Source of the DNA: JARRLC01 sp050290865
GTDB taxonomy: Bacteria > Pseudomonadota > Alphaproteobacteria > Rhizobiales > Rhodomicrobiaceae
Length of the DNA: 64,000 nt
Direction of reading: 5' to 3'
NCBI GenBank assembly: GCA_050290865.1
Contig: JBNKIW010000003.1
Span: 62,001-126,000 of the forward strand
The translations under genes were made by a program, and so were the position numbers. Position 1 is the stretch's first letter. The number at the start of each line of letters is the position of its first letter. The notes under the pieces are model-generated. The model was not told the DNA's origin and searched no databases. It saw only the letters and a program-made list of their open reading frames with translations. Positions 45,176-53,548 of this stretch are shown in pieces.

Positions 45176-46354
45176 ATGCATCCAGAACCAAGTCTCACCA
45201 TAGGCATCGAGGAAGAGTATCTCCTCGTCGACAAAAGAACCCGCGATCTCGCAGTCGATCCGCCTCCTGAGCTTCTCGACAATTGCCAGAAGGCGCTGGC
45301 GCCCAGGGGCGGACAGGTCACCCCCGAATTCATGCGGTCGCAAATCGAGGTTGGCACCACGGTGTGCTGGTCGGTCAAGGAGGTGCGGGCCGATCTGGCG
45401 CGGCTTCGCGCCGTGGTGGCGGACTGCGCGGCGCCTTTCGGGCTGGCGCCGATCGCGTCGTCCACCCATCCATTCGCCGCGTGGGCGGACCAGCGTCACA
45501 CCGACAAGGACCGCTACAACGCACTCGCCGCCGATCTGCAGATGATCGCGCAACGCCTCCTCATCTCCGGCATGCATGTCCATGTCGGCGTCGAGGACGA
45601 CGACATGCGCATCGACCTCATGAACCAGGCGAGCTATTTCCTGCCCCATCTGCTCGCGCTATCGACGTCGTCGCCATTCTGGTGCGGGCGGCCCACGGGC
45701 CTGAAGTCCTACCGCATGACGATCTTCGACACGCTGCCGCGCACGGGGCTGCCCGAGCAATTCTCAAGCTGGGCGGAGTATCAGCGCACGGCCACCCTCC
45801 TGATCAGAACCGGCGTCATCGAGGATGCATCGAAGATCTGGTGGGATTTGCGGCCATCGGCGCGTTTCCCGACGCTGGAAATGCGAATCACCGATATTTG
45901 CCCGCTGTTGGATGACGGGGTCGCGCTGGCGGCCCTTTTTCTTTGCATCTGCCGGATGCTCTGGCGTCTCCGGCGGAAGAACCAGCGCTGGCGCACCTAC
46001 GCGCCGTTCCTCCTGCTGGAAAATCGCTGGCGCGCGCAGCGCTACGGCATCGACCGCGATCTCATCGACTTCGGCAAGGCCGAGATGGTGGATTTCGCCA
46101 GCCTCATTGACGAGTTGCTGTCCATCATCCGCAAGGACGCCGAGGCGCTCGACTGCGTGGCCGAGGTTGAGCACATCCGAACCATATTGGCGCGCGGCAC
46201 CAGCGCGGAGCGGCAACTCGGCGTGTATGAGAATGCGCTGAAGGCGGGAACCGACGAGCAGACGGCGCTTCGGGCGGTCGTAGACGATTTGATCGTCGCC
46301 ACGGTCGAGGGCACGGCCGCGGAGCAGCAGCCTGCTGCGGCCTGCTATGCGTGA
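45176..46354 (+). CDS. YbdK-family carboxylate-amine ligase (glutamate-cysteine ligase type 2)
   Basis: 392 residues of the GCS2 family. The start TIGIEEEYLLVD is the family N-terminal motif; PEFMRSQIEVGTTVC, ISGMHVHVGVEDDD, RPTGLKSYRMTIFDTLPRTGLP and WWDLRPSARFPTLEMRITDIC follow in order. Members make gamma-glutamyl amides, weakly gamma-glutamylcysteine; the real substrate here is unknown. ATG at 45176 with a weak ribosome site. 22 bases after the stop lies a remnant of repeat family 1. Confidence 0.92.
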   Translation: MHPEPSLTIGIEEEYLLVDKRTRDLAVDPPPELLDNCQKALAPRGGQVTPEFMRSQIEVGTTVCWSVKEVRADLARLRAVVADCAAPFGLAPIASSTHPFAAWADQRHTDKDRYNALAADLQMIAQRLLISGMHVHVGVEDDDMRIDLMNQASYFLPHLLALSTSSPFWCGRPTGLKSYRMTIFDTLPRTGLPEQFSSWAEYQRTATLLIRTGVIEDASKIWWDLRPSARFPTLEMRITDICPLLDDGVALAALFLCICRMLWRLRRKNQRWRTYAPFLLLENRWRAQRYGIDRDLIDFGKAEMVDFASLIDELLSIIRKDAEALDCVAEVEHIRTILARGTSAERQLGVYENALKAGTDEQTALRAVVDDLIVATVEGTAAEQQPAAACYA

Positions 46355-46374
46355 GCCGGAAGGGGCGAGCCTCC

Positions 46375-46396
46375 CTTCTCGCGGGGCGTACTAGCG
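46375..46396. repeat. palindromic repeat family 1, half-element remnant (copy D)
   Basis: CTTCTCGCGGGGCGTACTAGCG is identical over its first 20 bases to the right arm of copy A (33909-33928). No left arm is present upstream; coding sequence of the ligase ends just before, so the element is truncated or only one arm was inserted. Confidence 0.6.
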
Positions 46397-46426
46397 AAAA
46401 AATGAGCGCCGGACAATCGCCGGCGC
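46396..46426 (-). terminator. intrinsic terminator for the hsp20-DUF1150 transcript
   Basis: On the minus strand GCGCCGG, seven-base loop, CCGGCGC (46426 to 46406) is followed by TCATTTTTTCG (46405-46395). A perfect 7-bp GC-rich stem plus a six-T run is a good rho-independent terminator, 150 bases after the DUF1150 stop. The 46427-46577 stretch between holds nothing else I recognise. Confidence 0.65.
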
Positions 46427-46577
46427 GGATGTGCAAGAGATGTATGCGGTGGGAGGCCGTCGCGCTTTGCGCCGCATGTGCGGTCCAAAGCTTGGTGCCC
46501 CGGTCCGCAGCCTTCGGCTGCCAGCGTCTTGGAGCGCTGGCTCCGCCGTCAGAAGCCGCCGGAACACGCCAGACGCA

Positions 46578-46856
46578 TCAATGCACGCTCACCGGTTCGA
46601 GGTTGTGCTCCTTCGCATTCGCGATTGCGGCATAGTGCGTGTCCGTGAGGGCCAGCGGCGTGCCATCAGCAGCATGGACGGCGAAGATCTTGATGTCCTG
46701 CGGCAGCCCGTCCAGTCCTTCCACCTGCGGATAGATGGTCCGCGCGGCCACGGGGTCGAGGGTCTTGATGTAAGCGATCTCGCCATCTCCGAGCGCGGCG
46801 AACTCGATCTCCGACATCACGAGAGGAGCGGGTATGTCGAACTCTCTGTATGGCAT
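46578..46856 (-). CDS. DUF1150 family protein
   Basis: 92 residues: MSEIEFAALGDGEIAYIKTLD (core of DUF1150), PQVEGLDGLPQDIKIFAVHAADGTPLALTDTHYAAIANAKEHNLEPVSVH in pattern. Soluble; in rhizobia these genes follow a small heat-shock gene, as here (133 bases after hsp20), and function is unknown. GGAGGAAG precedes ATG 46856. Likely part of the heat-shock transcript. Confidence 0.9.
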   Translation of the reverse strand: MPYREFDIPAPLVMSEIEFAALGDGEIAYIKTLDPVAARTIYPQVEGLDGLPQDIKIFAVHAADGTPLALTDTHYAAIANAKEHNLEPVSVH

Positions 46857-46989
46857 CTGACTTCCTCCACTAAAGCCCTTCGCGGACGGTTCCTTATCGG
46901 TTTCCCGCTCGAAGCGCTGTAACCTACACACCTCGTGCACTCATGCGCGCGCGAGGCGCTGTTCCTCCCCTGTTCACTGGCGCGACATA

Positions 46990-47409
46990 TCAGTCGCGTT
47001 CTTTGATTTCGATTTTATTGACCCGGCGGCTCGGCTCTGGGCGTATCAGTTCAATAGACAGCAAGCCGTTGTGCAGCTCGGCCGGTAGCACTTCCAGCCC
47101 TTCTGCAAGAACGAACGACCGCTGGAACTGCCGTGCTGCGATGCCTCGATGAAGGTAGGTGCGCGACCTGTCGTTTTCCTGCCTGCCCCTTATCGTTAGC
47201 TGGTTATCCTCGACGAAAACTTCAAGCTGGTCGCGCGTGAAGCCTGCGACGGCGAGAACGATCCTGAGGCGCTCGCCCTGCCCGTCGGATGCGGGCAGCC
47301 GTTCGATGTTGTATGGCGGATAGCCGTCGCCGGACGCCTTCGAGATCCGGTCGAGCAGGCGGTCGATTTCCTCGAACCCGAGGAGGAGGGGGTTACTCAT
47401 AGGCGACAT
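46990..47409 (-). CDS. small heat-shock protein (Hsp20/IbpA type)
   Basis: 139 residues. Alpha-crystallin domain from about 30 to 125 with PYNIERL, LRIVLAVAGFTRDQLEVFVEDNQLTIRG, YLHRGIAARQFQRSFVLAEGLEV and the C-terminal GLLSIELIRPEPSRRVNKIEI, where the family G-x-L is GLL. An ATP-independent holdase of denatured protein. The ATG at 47409 is followed by another at 47400. An RpoH-like promoter and a GC-rich hairpin leader lie upstream. Confidence 0.94.
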   Translation of the reverse strand: MSPMSNPLLLGFEEIDRLLDRISKASGDGYPPYNIERLPASDGQGERLRIVLAVAGFTRDQLEVFVEDNQLTIRGRQENDRSRTYLHRGIAARQFQRSFVLAEGLEVLPAELHNGLLSIELIRPEPSRRVNKIEIKERD

Positions 47410-47442
47410 AATTATAAAGCCCTCATCAAGCGACCTTACATG

Positions 47443-47487
47443 TCGGGTTGCGCGTTCTCTTCCTCATCGCCTTTTCGCGCGCAACCG
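47443..47487 (-). promoter_or_regulatory. hairpin in the hsp20 leader, possible RNA thermometer component
   Basis: On the minus strand CGGTTGCGCG and CGCGCAACCCG enclose a purine-rich loop (gaaaaggcgatgaggaag region), giving a 9-10 bp stem. Downstream, GCTTGATGAGGGC places the GAGGG ribosome site opposite GCUU with weak G-U pairs, as in ROSE-type thermometers of rhizobial hsp genes. The ROSE consensus itself was not matched. Confidence 0.35.
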
Positions 47488-47510
47488 AGCCCTGGCGGCA
47501 CTCCGTTACG

Positions 47511-47538
47511 ATATAAGCGTCGCAGAACGGCATTCAAG
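47511..47538 (-). promoter_or_regulatory. candidate RpoH (sigma-32) promoter of hsp20
   Basis: On the minus strand CTTGAA (47538-47533), 15 bases, CTTATAT (47517-47511) matches the alphaproteobacterial heat-shock promoter pattern CTTGAA..CYTATNT. It predicts a leader of about 95 bases before the hsp20 start. Confidence 0.6.
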
Positions 47539-47718
47539 AAAGGTTAAACGCGACGCTTGAGCGCTGCTGCGTGTTTACCCCATCCTCCCGCCGGCGCGTG
47601 AATTTGCGGCGAGTTTTCGCGCAAGCCCGCTCGGGCCGTGCTGCACCGCTCTTGCCACAGCCCGCCGCAGGGCACATTTTACTCCCCGGAAAGGTTACGG
47701 AACGTGAAAGGACATCGC
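47539..47718. other. intergenic region before the PRC-barrel gene
   Basis: The space between the divergent hsp20 promoter and the PRC-barrel gene (together with the hsp20 leader about 310 bases without a gene). No hairpin with T-run and no RNA gene seen; presumably carries the PRC gene promoter. Confidence 0.4.
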
Positions 47719-48213
47719 ATGAAATCGGCTTTTCTCGCAGCGGCGCTCATGGCCGTTGCTCTGCCCGCCCTCGCGCAGGCGCAGGACGCGGCGACTCCGT
47801 TCCTGACCGAGCAGGCCGCGGGCGAGTGGCGCATGAACAATTATATCGGCCAGCCGGTCACCAATGCGTCCGGCGAAAAGGTCGGCTATATCAGCGACGT
47901 ACTATTCGACAGGAGCGGCCGGGTAACAACGATCGTGCTGGGCGTCGGCGGCTTTCTGAGCGTGGGCGCCAAGCAGGTGGCGCTGCCCTATCAGGCGATC
48001 ACCTATGGTGAAAAGGATGGCGCGCGCCAGATCATCGTGCCGCTCACCAAGGATGTGCTGCTCAAGGCGCCCGACTACACGCTCACCGAGCAGACGACCA
48101 TGGACAAGGTCCGCCAGAAAGCCAGCGAGGCCGCGGAGAAGGCGTCGGAAAAGGCCAGCGAACTGAAGGACATGGCAAAGAAGAAGCTCGACGAGTATCG
48201 CAAGGAGAAGTGA
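47719..48213 (+). CDS. secreted PRC-barrel domain protein
   Basis: 164 residues. Signal peptide 1-22 (MKSAFLAAALMAVALPALAQAQ). PRC-barrel from about 38 to 115: NNYIGQPVTNASGEKVGYISDVLFDRSGRVTTIVLGVGG and KQVALPYQAITY. The C-terminal 45 residues are a Lys/Glu/Ala-rich coiled coil with KASEAAEKASEKASEL. Periplasmic PRC proteins of this type are frequent and stress-linked in rhizobia; exact role unknown. AAAGGACA is the ribosome site at ATG 47719. Confidence 0.88.
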   Translation: MKSAFLAAALMAVALPALAQAQDAATPFLTEQAAGEWRMNNYIGQPVTNASGEKVGYISDVLFDRSGRVTTIVLGVGGFLSVGAKQVALPYQAITYGEKDGARQIIVPLTKDVLLKAPDYTLTEQTTMDKVRQKASEAAEKASEKASELKDMAKKKLDEYRKEK

Positions 48214-48254
48214 CGGCCGGTTGCCGGGGGTGGCGAAGCATGCAGGCCCTGAAA

Positions 48255-48551
48255 TCACGCACCTCCGCCGTCGCCCCCGCCGCCGCCTCCTCCGCCATCG
48301 CCGCCACCGTCCAAATGATGGCCATCGTGGCTGTGTCCCCAGTCGGGTGGATAGTCAACGATCGTCGATGGGGATCTGCTTCCCGCATGTGGCCGGTCCG
48401 TTTCGGAACGGAAGAGGACCGCAAATCCGGACATCAACAGCAGCGCCATCCCCGTCACAACGAAAAACTGCGCGTAGGACATGGGCACTATGCTCGCCAG
48501 GAGACCCGCAAGACCCGCTGCCACGACAAGACGGATAAGGAAGTTACGCAA
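48255..48551 (-). CDS. small membrane protein with glycine-rich tail
   Basis: 98 residues from a TTG at 48551 preceded by GGAGGG nine bases upstream. Two membrane helices (about 2-22 and 27-46) are followed by a polar linker with HSHDGHHLD and a tail of Gly/Asp (GGGDGGGGGGGGDGGGA). Function unknown. The Gly-rich end is typical of poorly conserved membrane proteins. No overlap with neighbours. Confidence 0.5.
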   Translation of the reverse strand: MRNFLIRLVVAAGLAGLLASIVPMSYAQFFVVTGMALLLMSGFAVLFRSETDRPHAGSRSPSTIVDYPPDWGHSHDGHHLDGGGDGGGGGGGGDGGGA

Positions 48552-48631
48552 GACGGCGGGCCCTCCGATCAGCTGCAACGGGCGGCATGAATCCTACGCG
48601 CATTACGTATGCGGATCAATCCCCCGCACCC

Positions 48632-49543
48632 TTAACCCCGTTCGATCAGCGTTCCCGCACCGTGCTCGGTGTACAACTCGATCAGCACCGCGTGCGGCAC
48701 CTTGCCGTTGATGATGACCACGCCTTCGACACCCGCCTCCACCACGTCGATGCAGCTCTCCACCTTCGGGATCATGCCGCCGGTGATGGTGCCGTCGGCG
48801 ATCAGGCGCCGCGCCTCGCTGACCGTCAGCTTCTCGATCAGCTTACCGCCCTTGTCCAGCACGCCCGGCACGTCCGTCAGCAGCAGCAGGCGCTTGGCCC
48901 TCATCGCCGTCGCGAGGGCGCTGGCGAAAGTGTCGGCGTTGATGTTGTAGGTCACCCCCTTCCTGGAGGTGCCCAGCGGCGCCACCACGGGGATGAGATC
49001 GCCACCCGTGATCACCTCCAGGATGCGCGGATTGACCTGCTCCGGCTCACCGACGAAGCCGAGATCGACCACGCGCTCGATATTCGACTCCGGGTCGCGG
49101 ACCCGCCGCTCCAGCTTGCGCGCGATCATCAGGTTGGCATCCTTGCCGGAGATGCCGCAGGCGCGCCCGCCAAGCTGGTTGATTTCGGCCACGATCTGCT
49201 TGTTGATCGACCCCGCGAGCACCATCTCGACCACTTCGACGGTGGCGGCGTCCGTCACGCGCAGTCCGCCGGCGAACTCGCTCTTGATGTTCAGACGGTC
49301 CAGCAGCGAGCCGATCTGCGGGCCGCCGCCGTGAACGACCACCGGTTTCACGCCCGACTGCTCCAGCAGCACGATATCCTTGGCGAAGCACTCGGCGAGT
49401 TCCGGATCGCCCATGGCGTGGCCGCCATATTTCACCACCACGACTTCCTGATCGTAGTGCTGCATGAAGGGCAGCGCCTCGGACAGGATGACGGCGTGCG
49501 CATGGGGGGAAAGGGGGGTGTCAGACACGGCGTTATTGTCCAT
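48632..49543 (-). CDS. argB: acetylglutamate kinase
   Basis: 303 residues. Phosphorylates N-acetylglutamate, the second step of arginine synthesis. Amino-acid-kinase fold with VVVVKYGGHAMGD, VVVHGGGPQIGSLLDRL, FAGGLRVTD, KDANLMIARK, NADTFASALATAMRAKRLLLLTDVPGV and ITGGMIPKVESC. The N-terminal extension (about 20 residues, with LPFMQHYDQE) is of the type that forms the arginine-inhibited hexamer. ATG 49543 chosen; the frame extends upstream into non-coding DNA with repeat copy B. Confidence 0.95.
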   Translation of the reverse strand: MDNNAVSDTPLSPHAHAVILSEALPFMQHYDQEVVVVKYGGHAMGDPELAECFAKDIVLLEQSGVKPVVVHGGGPQIGSLLDRLNIKSEFAGGLRVTDAATVEVVEMVLAGSINKQIVAEINQLGGRACGISGKDANLMIARKLERRVRDPESNIERVVDLGFVGEPEQVNPRILEVITGGDLIPVVAPLGTSRKGVTYNINADTFASALATAMRAKRLLLLTDVPGVLDKGGKLIEKLTVSEARRLIADGTITGGMIPKVESCIDVVEAGVEGVVIINGKVPHAVLIELYTEHGAGTLIERG

Positions 49544-49887
49544 GGATGCGGCTCGCGAAGTTGGTCCAGCGGGACGCTTATAGCGGTTCGCGGGCCCCGC
49601 ATAAACAGTCGTCGGCGGGCGAGGCGGCGAAGGTTCCGTTGGCGGTGGGACCGGTACAGCCCTTCGCCAGGTTCGCCCCCCGTTTGCCGGCCTGGAATCA
49701 ATAGCTTGCGAGTACGCCTGACCGCAAAGAAATCCTGTGAGTGGGTGCGGCATATGGCTCAGGACTTCTTTGCGGGCGTACGCGCCCGAATCGTGGCGCA
49801 TCTGTGGCGCGAAAACGCTTCCGCGGGGGCGCCGATTGCGATATTCAGAGTTAACCAATTGCGGTTCTGGCGGACCATGGAGGAGGC
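49544..49887. other. intergenic region holding repeat copy B
   Basis: 344 bases between the divergent argB and the Clp_N-domain gene. The middle is occupied by family 1 repeat copy B (49697-49783). The remaining flanks presumably hold the two promoters; nothing else recognised. Confidence 0.5.
49697..49783. repeat. palindromic repeat family 1, copy B
   Basis: Left arm GAGTACGCCTGACCGCAAAGAAATCCTG (about 49710-49737), loop of about 22 bases, right arm CAGGACTTCTTTGCGGGCGTACGC (49760-49783). The left flank ATCAATAGCTTGC matches copy A. The inner stem GCAAAGAA/TTCTTTGC differs from copies A and C yet remains paired, so pairing is conserved. Confidence 0.7.
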
Positions 49888-51669
49888 GTGGCCGAAACAT
49901 CCGGTTTCGCGACCGATTTACAGCAATCGGCCTATCTAGGTGCCACGGTGCGGCGTGCGATTTCAGCGGCGCAGCAGCGTTCGCATCGCTATGTCACATT
50001 GGAACATCTCCTTTTCGCGTTGATGGATGACCCCGACGCCTTCTCCCTCCTGGAAGGCCTGCGCGTCGATATCGCAGCCATCAAGGCGAGCATCGCCGAT
50101 ACCGTGAACCGCAATCTCGCCACGCTTTACACACCCGGCGAATTCGACCTGCGCGCCAGCTACAAGGTCGAGCGCGTCCTGCAGACGGCGTCCGACGATG
50201 CCCGCCGCCTCAACTGCATCGAGGTGGATGGCTCGTTCGTCCTGGCCGCGCTGGCCCGCGAGATCGACAGTCCGGCGGCCGACATCGTCAAGCACAACGG
50301 CCTCGGCTTCACCAATGCCATGACGTGGCTTTACGGCAATCGCGGCGCCAAGGTCGCCAGCCGCCCCGCCAGCGCTGCGCCGGCGAAACCGCCGCCGATG
50401 GCGCGCGAGACAGTGCCGCAGCCCGCGCAGGCGCCGGAGCGCTCGACATTCGGGACACCAGTAGCCGAAGCGGAAGACACGGACGCCGCGGACGATGAAC
50501 TGGAGCTGGAGATCGTTCAGGAGAACGAGAGGCGGCAGAGTGGCTTCCGATCGCAATCCGCGCCACGCTCGCAGAAGGCGGATCTCCCGCGGCAGACGCC
50601 CCCGTCAGCCGGAGAGAACGACGAAGACTATGGCATGGTGGCCACCCCGCGCCGCCATGGCCCTGGCATACCATCCGCGCCTCCCATGGCCAGGGAGGAA
50701 GCGCCGCCGCAGCCCGTGCGGCGTCCGCCGCCAGGCATGTCGGCCAAGCCCATGCCGCGGCGTCCGGAGCAGGGACCACCTCTCATATTGACGCGCGGAA
50801 AGGAGGGGGCGCCCGTCCCCGCGCCCGCCCCGCCGAAACGTGACGCCCCGCCCGCACGGGGCGCGGACGAGCAATCGTCCCTACGTCCGCAGGCGAAGAG
50901 CGAGGGCGGCGGCGCCACCGATAACGGGACCGGCGGTTCGTCTGCGGAACCGAAACTGCCCCCCTCGTCACGCCTTGACGAAATGCGCCTGCGCGGGGGC
51001 GGCTCGGCCCCGCAGACGCCCGTGACCACGCCGCCAACACCGCCGCCCGCCTCGAAAGCGGCACGCAAGCGCGCTCCCGCCGTTGCTGACGCGCGGCAGG
51101 CATCGAAACGCGCGGGCCAGCGCCGGTCGCAGCGCACGGGCGATATCCGGGCCGGAAAACTTGTGGAAAACATTCCGCGCCGCATGCGTACCGCCGCCAC
51201 CGAGCGCGTCGAGGTGCGTATCGCGCCCGAGGACACCGACGCCCTGACCAAGGGCATCGACGGAAGGGGCGAGCCGATCCGCCATGACCTGCTGGTCACC
51301 AGCGCCATGAGCGTGATGCTGCGCGCGCCCGACGGCGGCTTCACCATCGAGCCGCTCAGCCCCGAAACGCAGTGGGTTTTCGACGGTCCCGACACCAATA
51401 CCGGGGGCGAAGCATTCGGCCGCTGGCGCTGGGCGGTAACGCCGACAGGCCGCGGACAGCGCCGTCTCCAGGTGGTGGTCGCCGCGCGCAGCGTGGACGC
51501 GAACGGCATGGTGGGCGATATGGCCCTGCCGGAACAGGTCATCACCGTGCGCGTGCGGGCCAATATCTGGCGCAATCTCAAGCTGGGGCTGGAATGGCTG
51601 ATCGTGATGGCCCTTGGCGGGGCGATTGCGGAAGCGGTTGCCGCAGCGCTGCGCGTCTTCGGAGAATAG
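49888..51669 (+). CDS. Clp_N-domain protein with proline-rich linker, unknown conserved C-terminal domain and membrane anchor
   Basis: 593 residues from a GTG at 49888 (GGAGG four bases upstream). Residues about 10-150 contain both halves of a Clp N domain (ATVRRAISAAQQRSHRYVTLEHLLFALM; YKVERVLQTASDDARRLNC ... VLAALARE), normally the substrate/adaptor-binding end of ClpA/ClpC. No AAA+ ATPase follows; instead residues 150-420 are a low-complexity Pro/Ala/Arg linker. Residues 421-565 form a compact beta-rich domain (KLVENIPRRMRTAATERVEV, AMSVMLRAPDGGFTIEPLSP, WRWAVTPTGRGQRRLQVVVA), then one membrane helix (about 568-588). The C-terminal part reminds me of domains attached to TIR-type bacterial proteins, but that is a memory-based guess. 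Function unknown. Confidence 0.85.
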   Translation: MAETSGFATDLQQSAYLGATVRRAISAAQQRSHRYVTLEHLLFALMDDPDAFSLLEGLRVDIAAIKASIADTVNRNLATLYTPGEFDLRASYKVERVLQTASDDARRLNCIEVDGSFVLAALAREIDSPAADIVKHNGLGFTNAMTWLYGNRGAKVASRPASAAPAKPPPMARETVPQPAQAPERSTFGTPVAEAEDTDAADDELELEIVQENERRQSGFRSQSAPRSQKADLPRQTPPSAGENDEDYGMVATPRRHGPGIPSAPPMAREEAPPQPVRRPPPGMSAKPMPRRPEQGPPLILTRGKEGAPVPAPAPPKRDAPPARGADEQSSLRPQAKSEGGGATDNGTGGSSAEPKLPPSSRLDEMRLRGGGSAPQTPVTTPPTPPPASKAARKRAPAVADARQASKRAGQRRSQRTGDIRAGKLVENIPRRMRTAATERVEVRIAPEDTDALTKGIDGRGEPIRHDLLVTSAMSVMLRAPDGGFTIEPLSPETQWVFDGPDTNTGGEAFGRWRWAVTPTGRGQRRLQVVVAARSVDANGMVGDMALPEQVITVRVRANIWRNLKLGLEWLIVMALGGAIAEAVAAALRVFGE

Positions 51670-51706
51670 GGGCGGTGCACGCCGCACCACCCCCGGAGAC
51701 GCCAAT

Positions 51707-51931
51707 TCAGGCGGCGTTGAGCATTCGTCCTTCGCGAACGATTGTGTAACCCTGGCTGCTGATTTCCGCGCGCTGCGCCGGTTTCAGGCTGGCCATGTTG
51801 CCGTAGCTGCACCCGCTCCACGGCCCGAGCAGGCGGATCTCGTAGGGCACGGCTTCAAACATGCCCTCCGGGAAAATCAGCGTCATCGGTTCCTCGCCGT
51901 CGAGGTAGGTCGATTCGTAGCGTGTGGTCAT
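51707..51931 (-). CDS. small conserved hypothetical protein
   Basis: 74 residues: TTRYESTYLDGEEPMTLIFP, EAVPYEIRLLGPWSGCSYG and ISSQGYTIVREGRMLNAA. Soluble, mixed beta pattern, one Cys. An AAGG element lies before the ATG. It resembles unnamed alphaproteobacterial small proteins but no domain is recognised. It is convergent with the Clp_N-domain gene (37-base gap). Two copies of GTGTTAAC lie upstream at about 52013 and 52029. Confidence 0.6.
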   Translation of the reverse strand: MTTRYESTYLDGEEPMTLIFPEGMFEAVPYEIRLLGPWSGCSYGNMASLKPAQRAEISSQGYTIVREGRMLNAA

Positions 51932-52057
51932 GCGCAGCCTTATACCTCACGAACAAAAAGAGAACAAGCCCTGAGTTCGGGGGAGTCTTGCAACCTAAAG
52001 ATGTACATTGTGTTAACGCGCCCCCCATGGGTGTTAACAACTCCTGGCGGCAAACGG

Positions 52058-52669
52058 TCAGCGCGCCGCAACGGCGATGCCGGTTCCAGCCATGACAGCG
52101 GCCGAGACCCGGTTCAGGACACGCCGCTGCCCGGCCTTGCGCAGCAGCACGCGGGCCCTCGCGGCGATCATCGCCCAGCACGCGAAGACTGTGATCAATG
52201 TCACCGAATTCACCGCAATCAGGGTTGCGATGTCCACTATCTCAAGATTGTGGACCGGAAGAACTGCAGGCACGACGGCGCCAAAGAAGACCACCGCCTT
52301 CGGATTGCTCAGCGACACCAGGAAGCCGGCCAGAAATGCTTCGCGGTGTCCAGGGCGATGCGCGGTCTCTTCTCCCGCTTGCTCCACCGGCGCCCGCCAT
52401 AGGTGCCAGGCGAGGTAGAGCAGATAGAGCACGCCCGCGATCTTCACCGCGACGAACGCCGTGCCGAACGCCTTGGCGAGCATGGTGAGGCCAGTGACGG
52501 CGGCGGCCAACCAGATGGCGTGACCAGCCGCGATGCCGAGAATCAGCGGCATGGCCCGGCGAAAGCCGCCACCGAGGCTCCTGGCGACGATCGCCGCGAT
52601 GTCGGGCCCGGGGACCGCAGCCGCGGCGGCAAGGATCAGGGCGAAGCCGGTGAGTTCGGTTGCTGTCAT
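52058..52669 (-). CDS. LysE/RhtB family exporter
   Basis: 203 residues with six predicted helices. Amino-acid or small-molecule exporter: N-terminal FALILAAAAAVPGPDIAAIVARSLGGGFRRAM carries the LysE-family PGP motif, and FLVSLSNPKAVVFFGAVVP matches the conserved NPK segment. Substrate not predictable. GGAAGGAC lies before the ATG at 52669. Confidence 0.92.
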   Translation of the reverse strand: MTATELTGFALILAAAAAVPGPDIAAIVARSLGGGFRRAMPLILGIAAGHAIWLAAAVTGLTMLAKAFGTAFVAVKIAGVLYLLYLAWHLWRAPVEQAGEETAHRPGHREAFLAGFLVSLSNPKAVVFFGAVVPAVLPVHNLEIVDIATLIAVNSVTLITVFACWAMIAARARVLLRKAGQRRVLNRVSAAVMAGTGIAVAAR

Positions 52670-52795
52670 CTGCCGTCCTTCCGAGGCGTTTCGCGATCGG
52701 CCGCTGCTGGGCAAGCTAATGCTTCCTATGGGGAAAGCGAATGCGAAATGTCAAAGCGTCCAAGAGACTGCGGCGCGGATACGGTTCGGCGGGCG

Positions 52796-53548
52796 TCAGT
52801 AGCGCGCCCTGCTTTCGCCGACGCGCCGCCCCTGGCCGCTGCCCCGCAGGGCGAGCCTGGCGAACAGGAGAACGAATGAGCCGCAGATAGCGAGAGCCGC
52901 GATAGCGACCGCCGCGACCAGCACCTCTTTCGAGATCAGAGGCAAGTTGATCCGCGGGACGGCGCGCAAATGGCGGAATTCGGTCGCGGCAATCGCCAGA
53001 TAGTGGACGGATGGAACGGTGAGGCCGAGCAACAGGCCGCCCGTCAGCATCGTGGCGGTGCTGCGTTGGCGGAACGCCAGCCACAGCGCCAGGGTGGATG
53101 CGGCGATGGCCAGCCCCAAGGTGGCGATGACGCCTGGAAGGGGCTCCACGATCGCGCAGCCGCGCAGGGCGCCCATGCCCAGATAGTGCATAGCGGCGAT
53201 CGTCCCGCCCATCAGCGCGCCGCCAACCACGCTGCTTGCAGCGCCCAGCCGGTTCCCGTTGACGACGAGCAGACCGAGCGCCGCGCCGATGATCGCGACA
53301 GTCAGCGAAACCAGAGTCTCCACGAAGTTATAGGTCACGGTCACCGGGAACCGTATCGCGAGCACGGCGATGAAGTGCATGGCCCAGATGCTCGCCCCGA
53401 TGGCGACGGAGCCCTTGAAAAGCGCGAATGAAAAGCTCGGCCGGTAACGCTGGTGATACCCTGCCGCTAACGCCAGACCCGTGACCGCCCCGGTAATGGC
53501 AACGAAGACCGACAACATGACTAGCGCCGGATCATGAGAAATGGTCAT
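52796..53548 (-). CDS. stand-alone MHYT-domain integral membrane sensor
   Basis: 250 residues, seven membrane helices. MHYT motifs: GASIWAMHFIAVLAIRFP, GGTIAAMHYLGMGALRG and, degenerate, GLTVPSVHYLAIAATEF, where Met is replaced by Val. MHYT domains are proposed to bind copper and sense O2, CO or NO; they usually carry an output domain (GGDEF/EAL), but here the protein ends after the seventh helix with a short basic tail. It may signal through a partner. ATG 53548. Confidence 0.9.
   Translation of the reverse strand: MTISHDPALVMLSVFVAITGAVTGLALAAGYHQRYRPSFSFALFKGSVAIGASIWAMHFIAVLAIRFPVTVTYNFVETLVSLTVAIIGAALGLLVVNGNRLGAASSVVGGALMGGTIAAMHYLGMGALRGCAIVEPLPGVIATLGLAIAASTLALWLAFRQRSTATMLTGGLLLGLTVPSVHYLAIAATEFRHLRAVPRINLPLISKEVLVAAVAIAALAICGSFVLLFARLALRGSGQGRRVGESRARY

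Noticed and set aside
52013..52036. Two GTGTTAAC boxes before the small gene at 51931 as a CtrA site
   Set aside because: The TTAA elements are not spaced by seven bases, so the CtrA consensus is not met.
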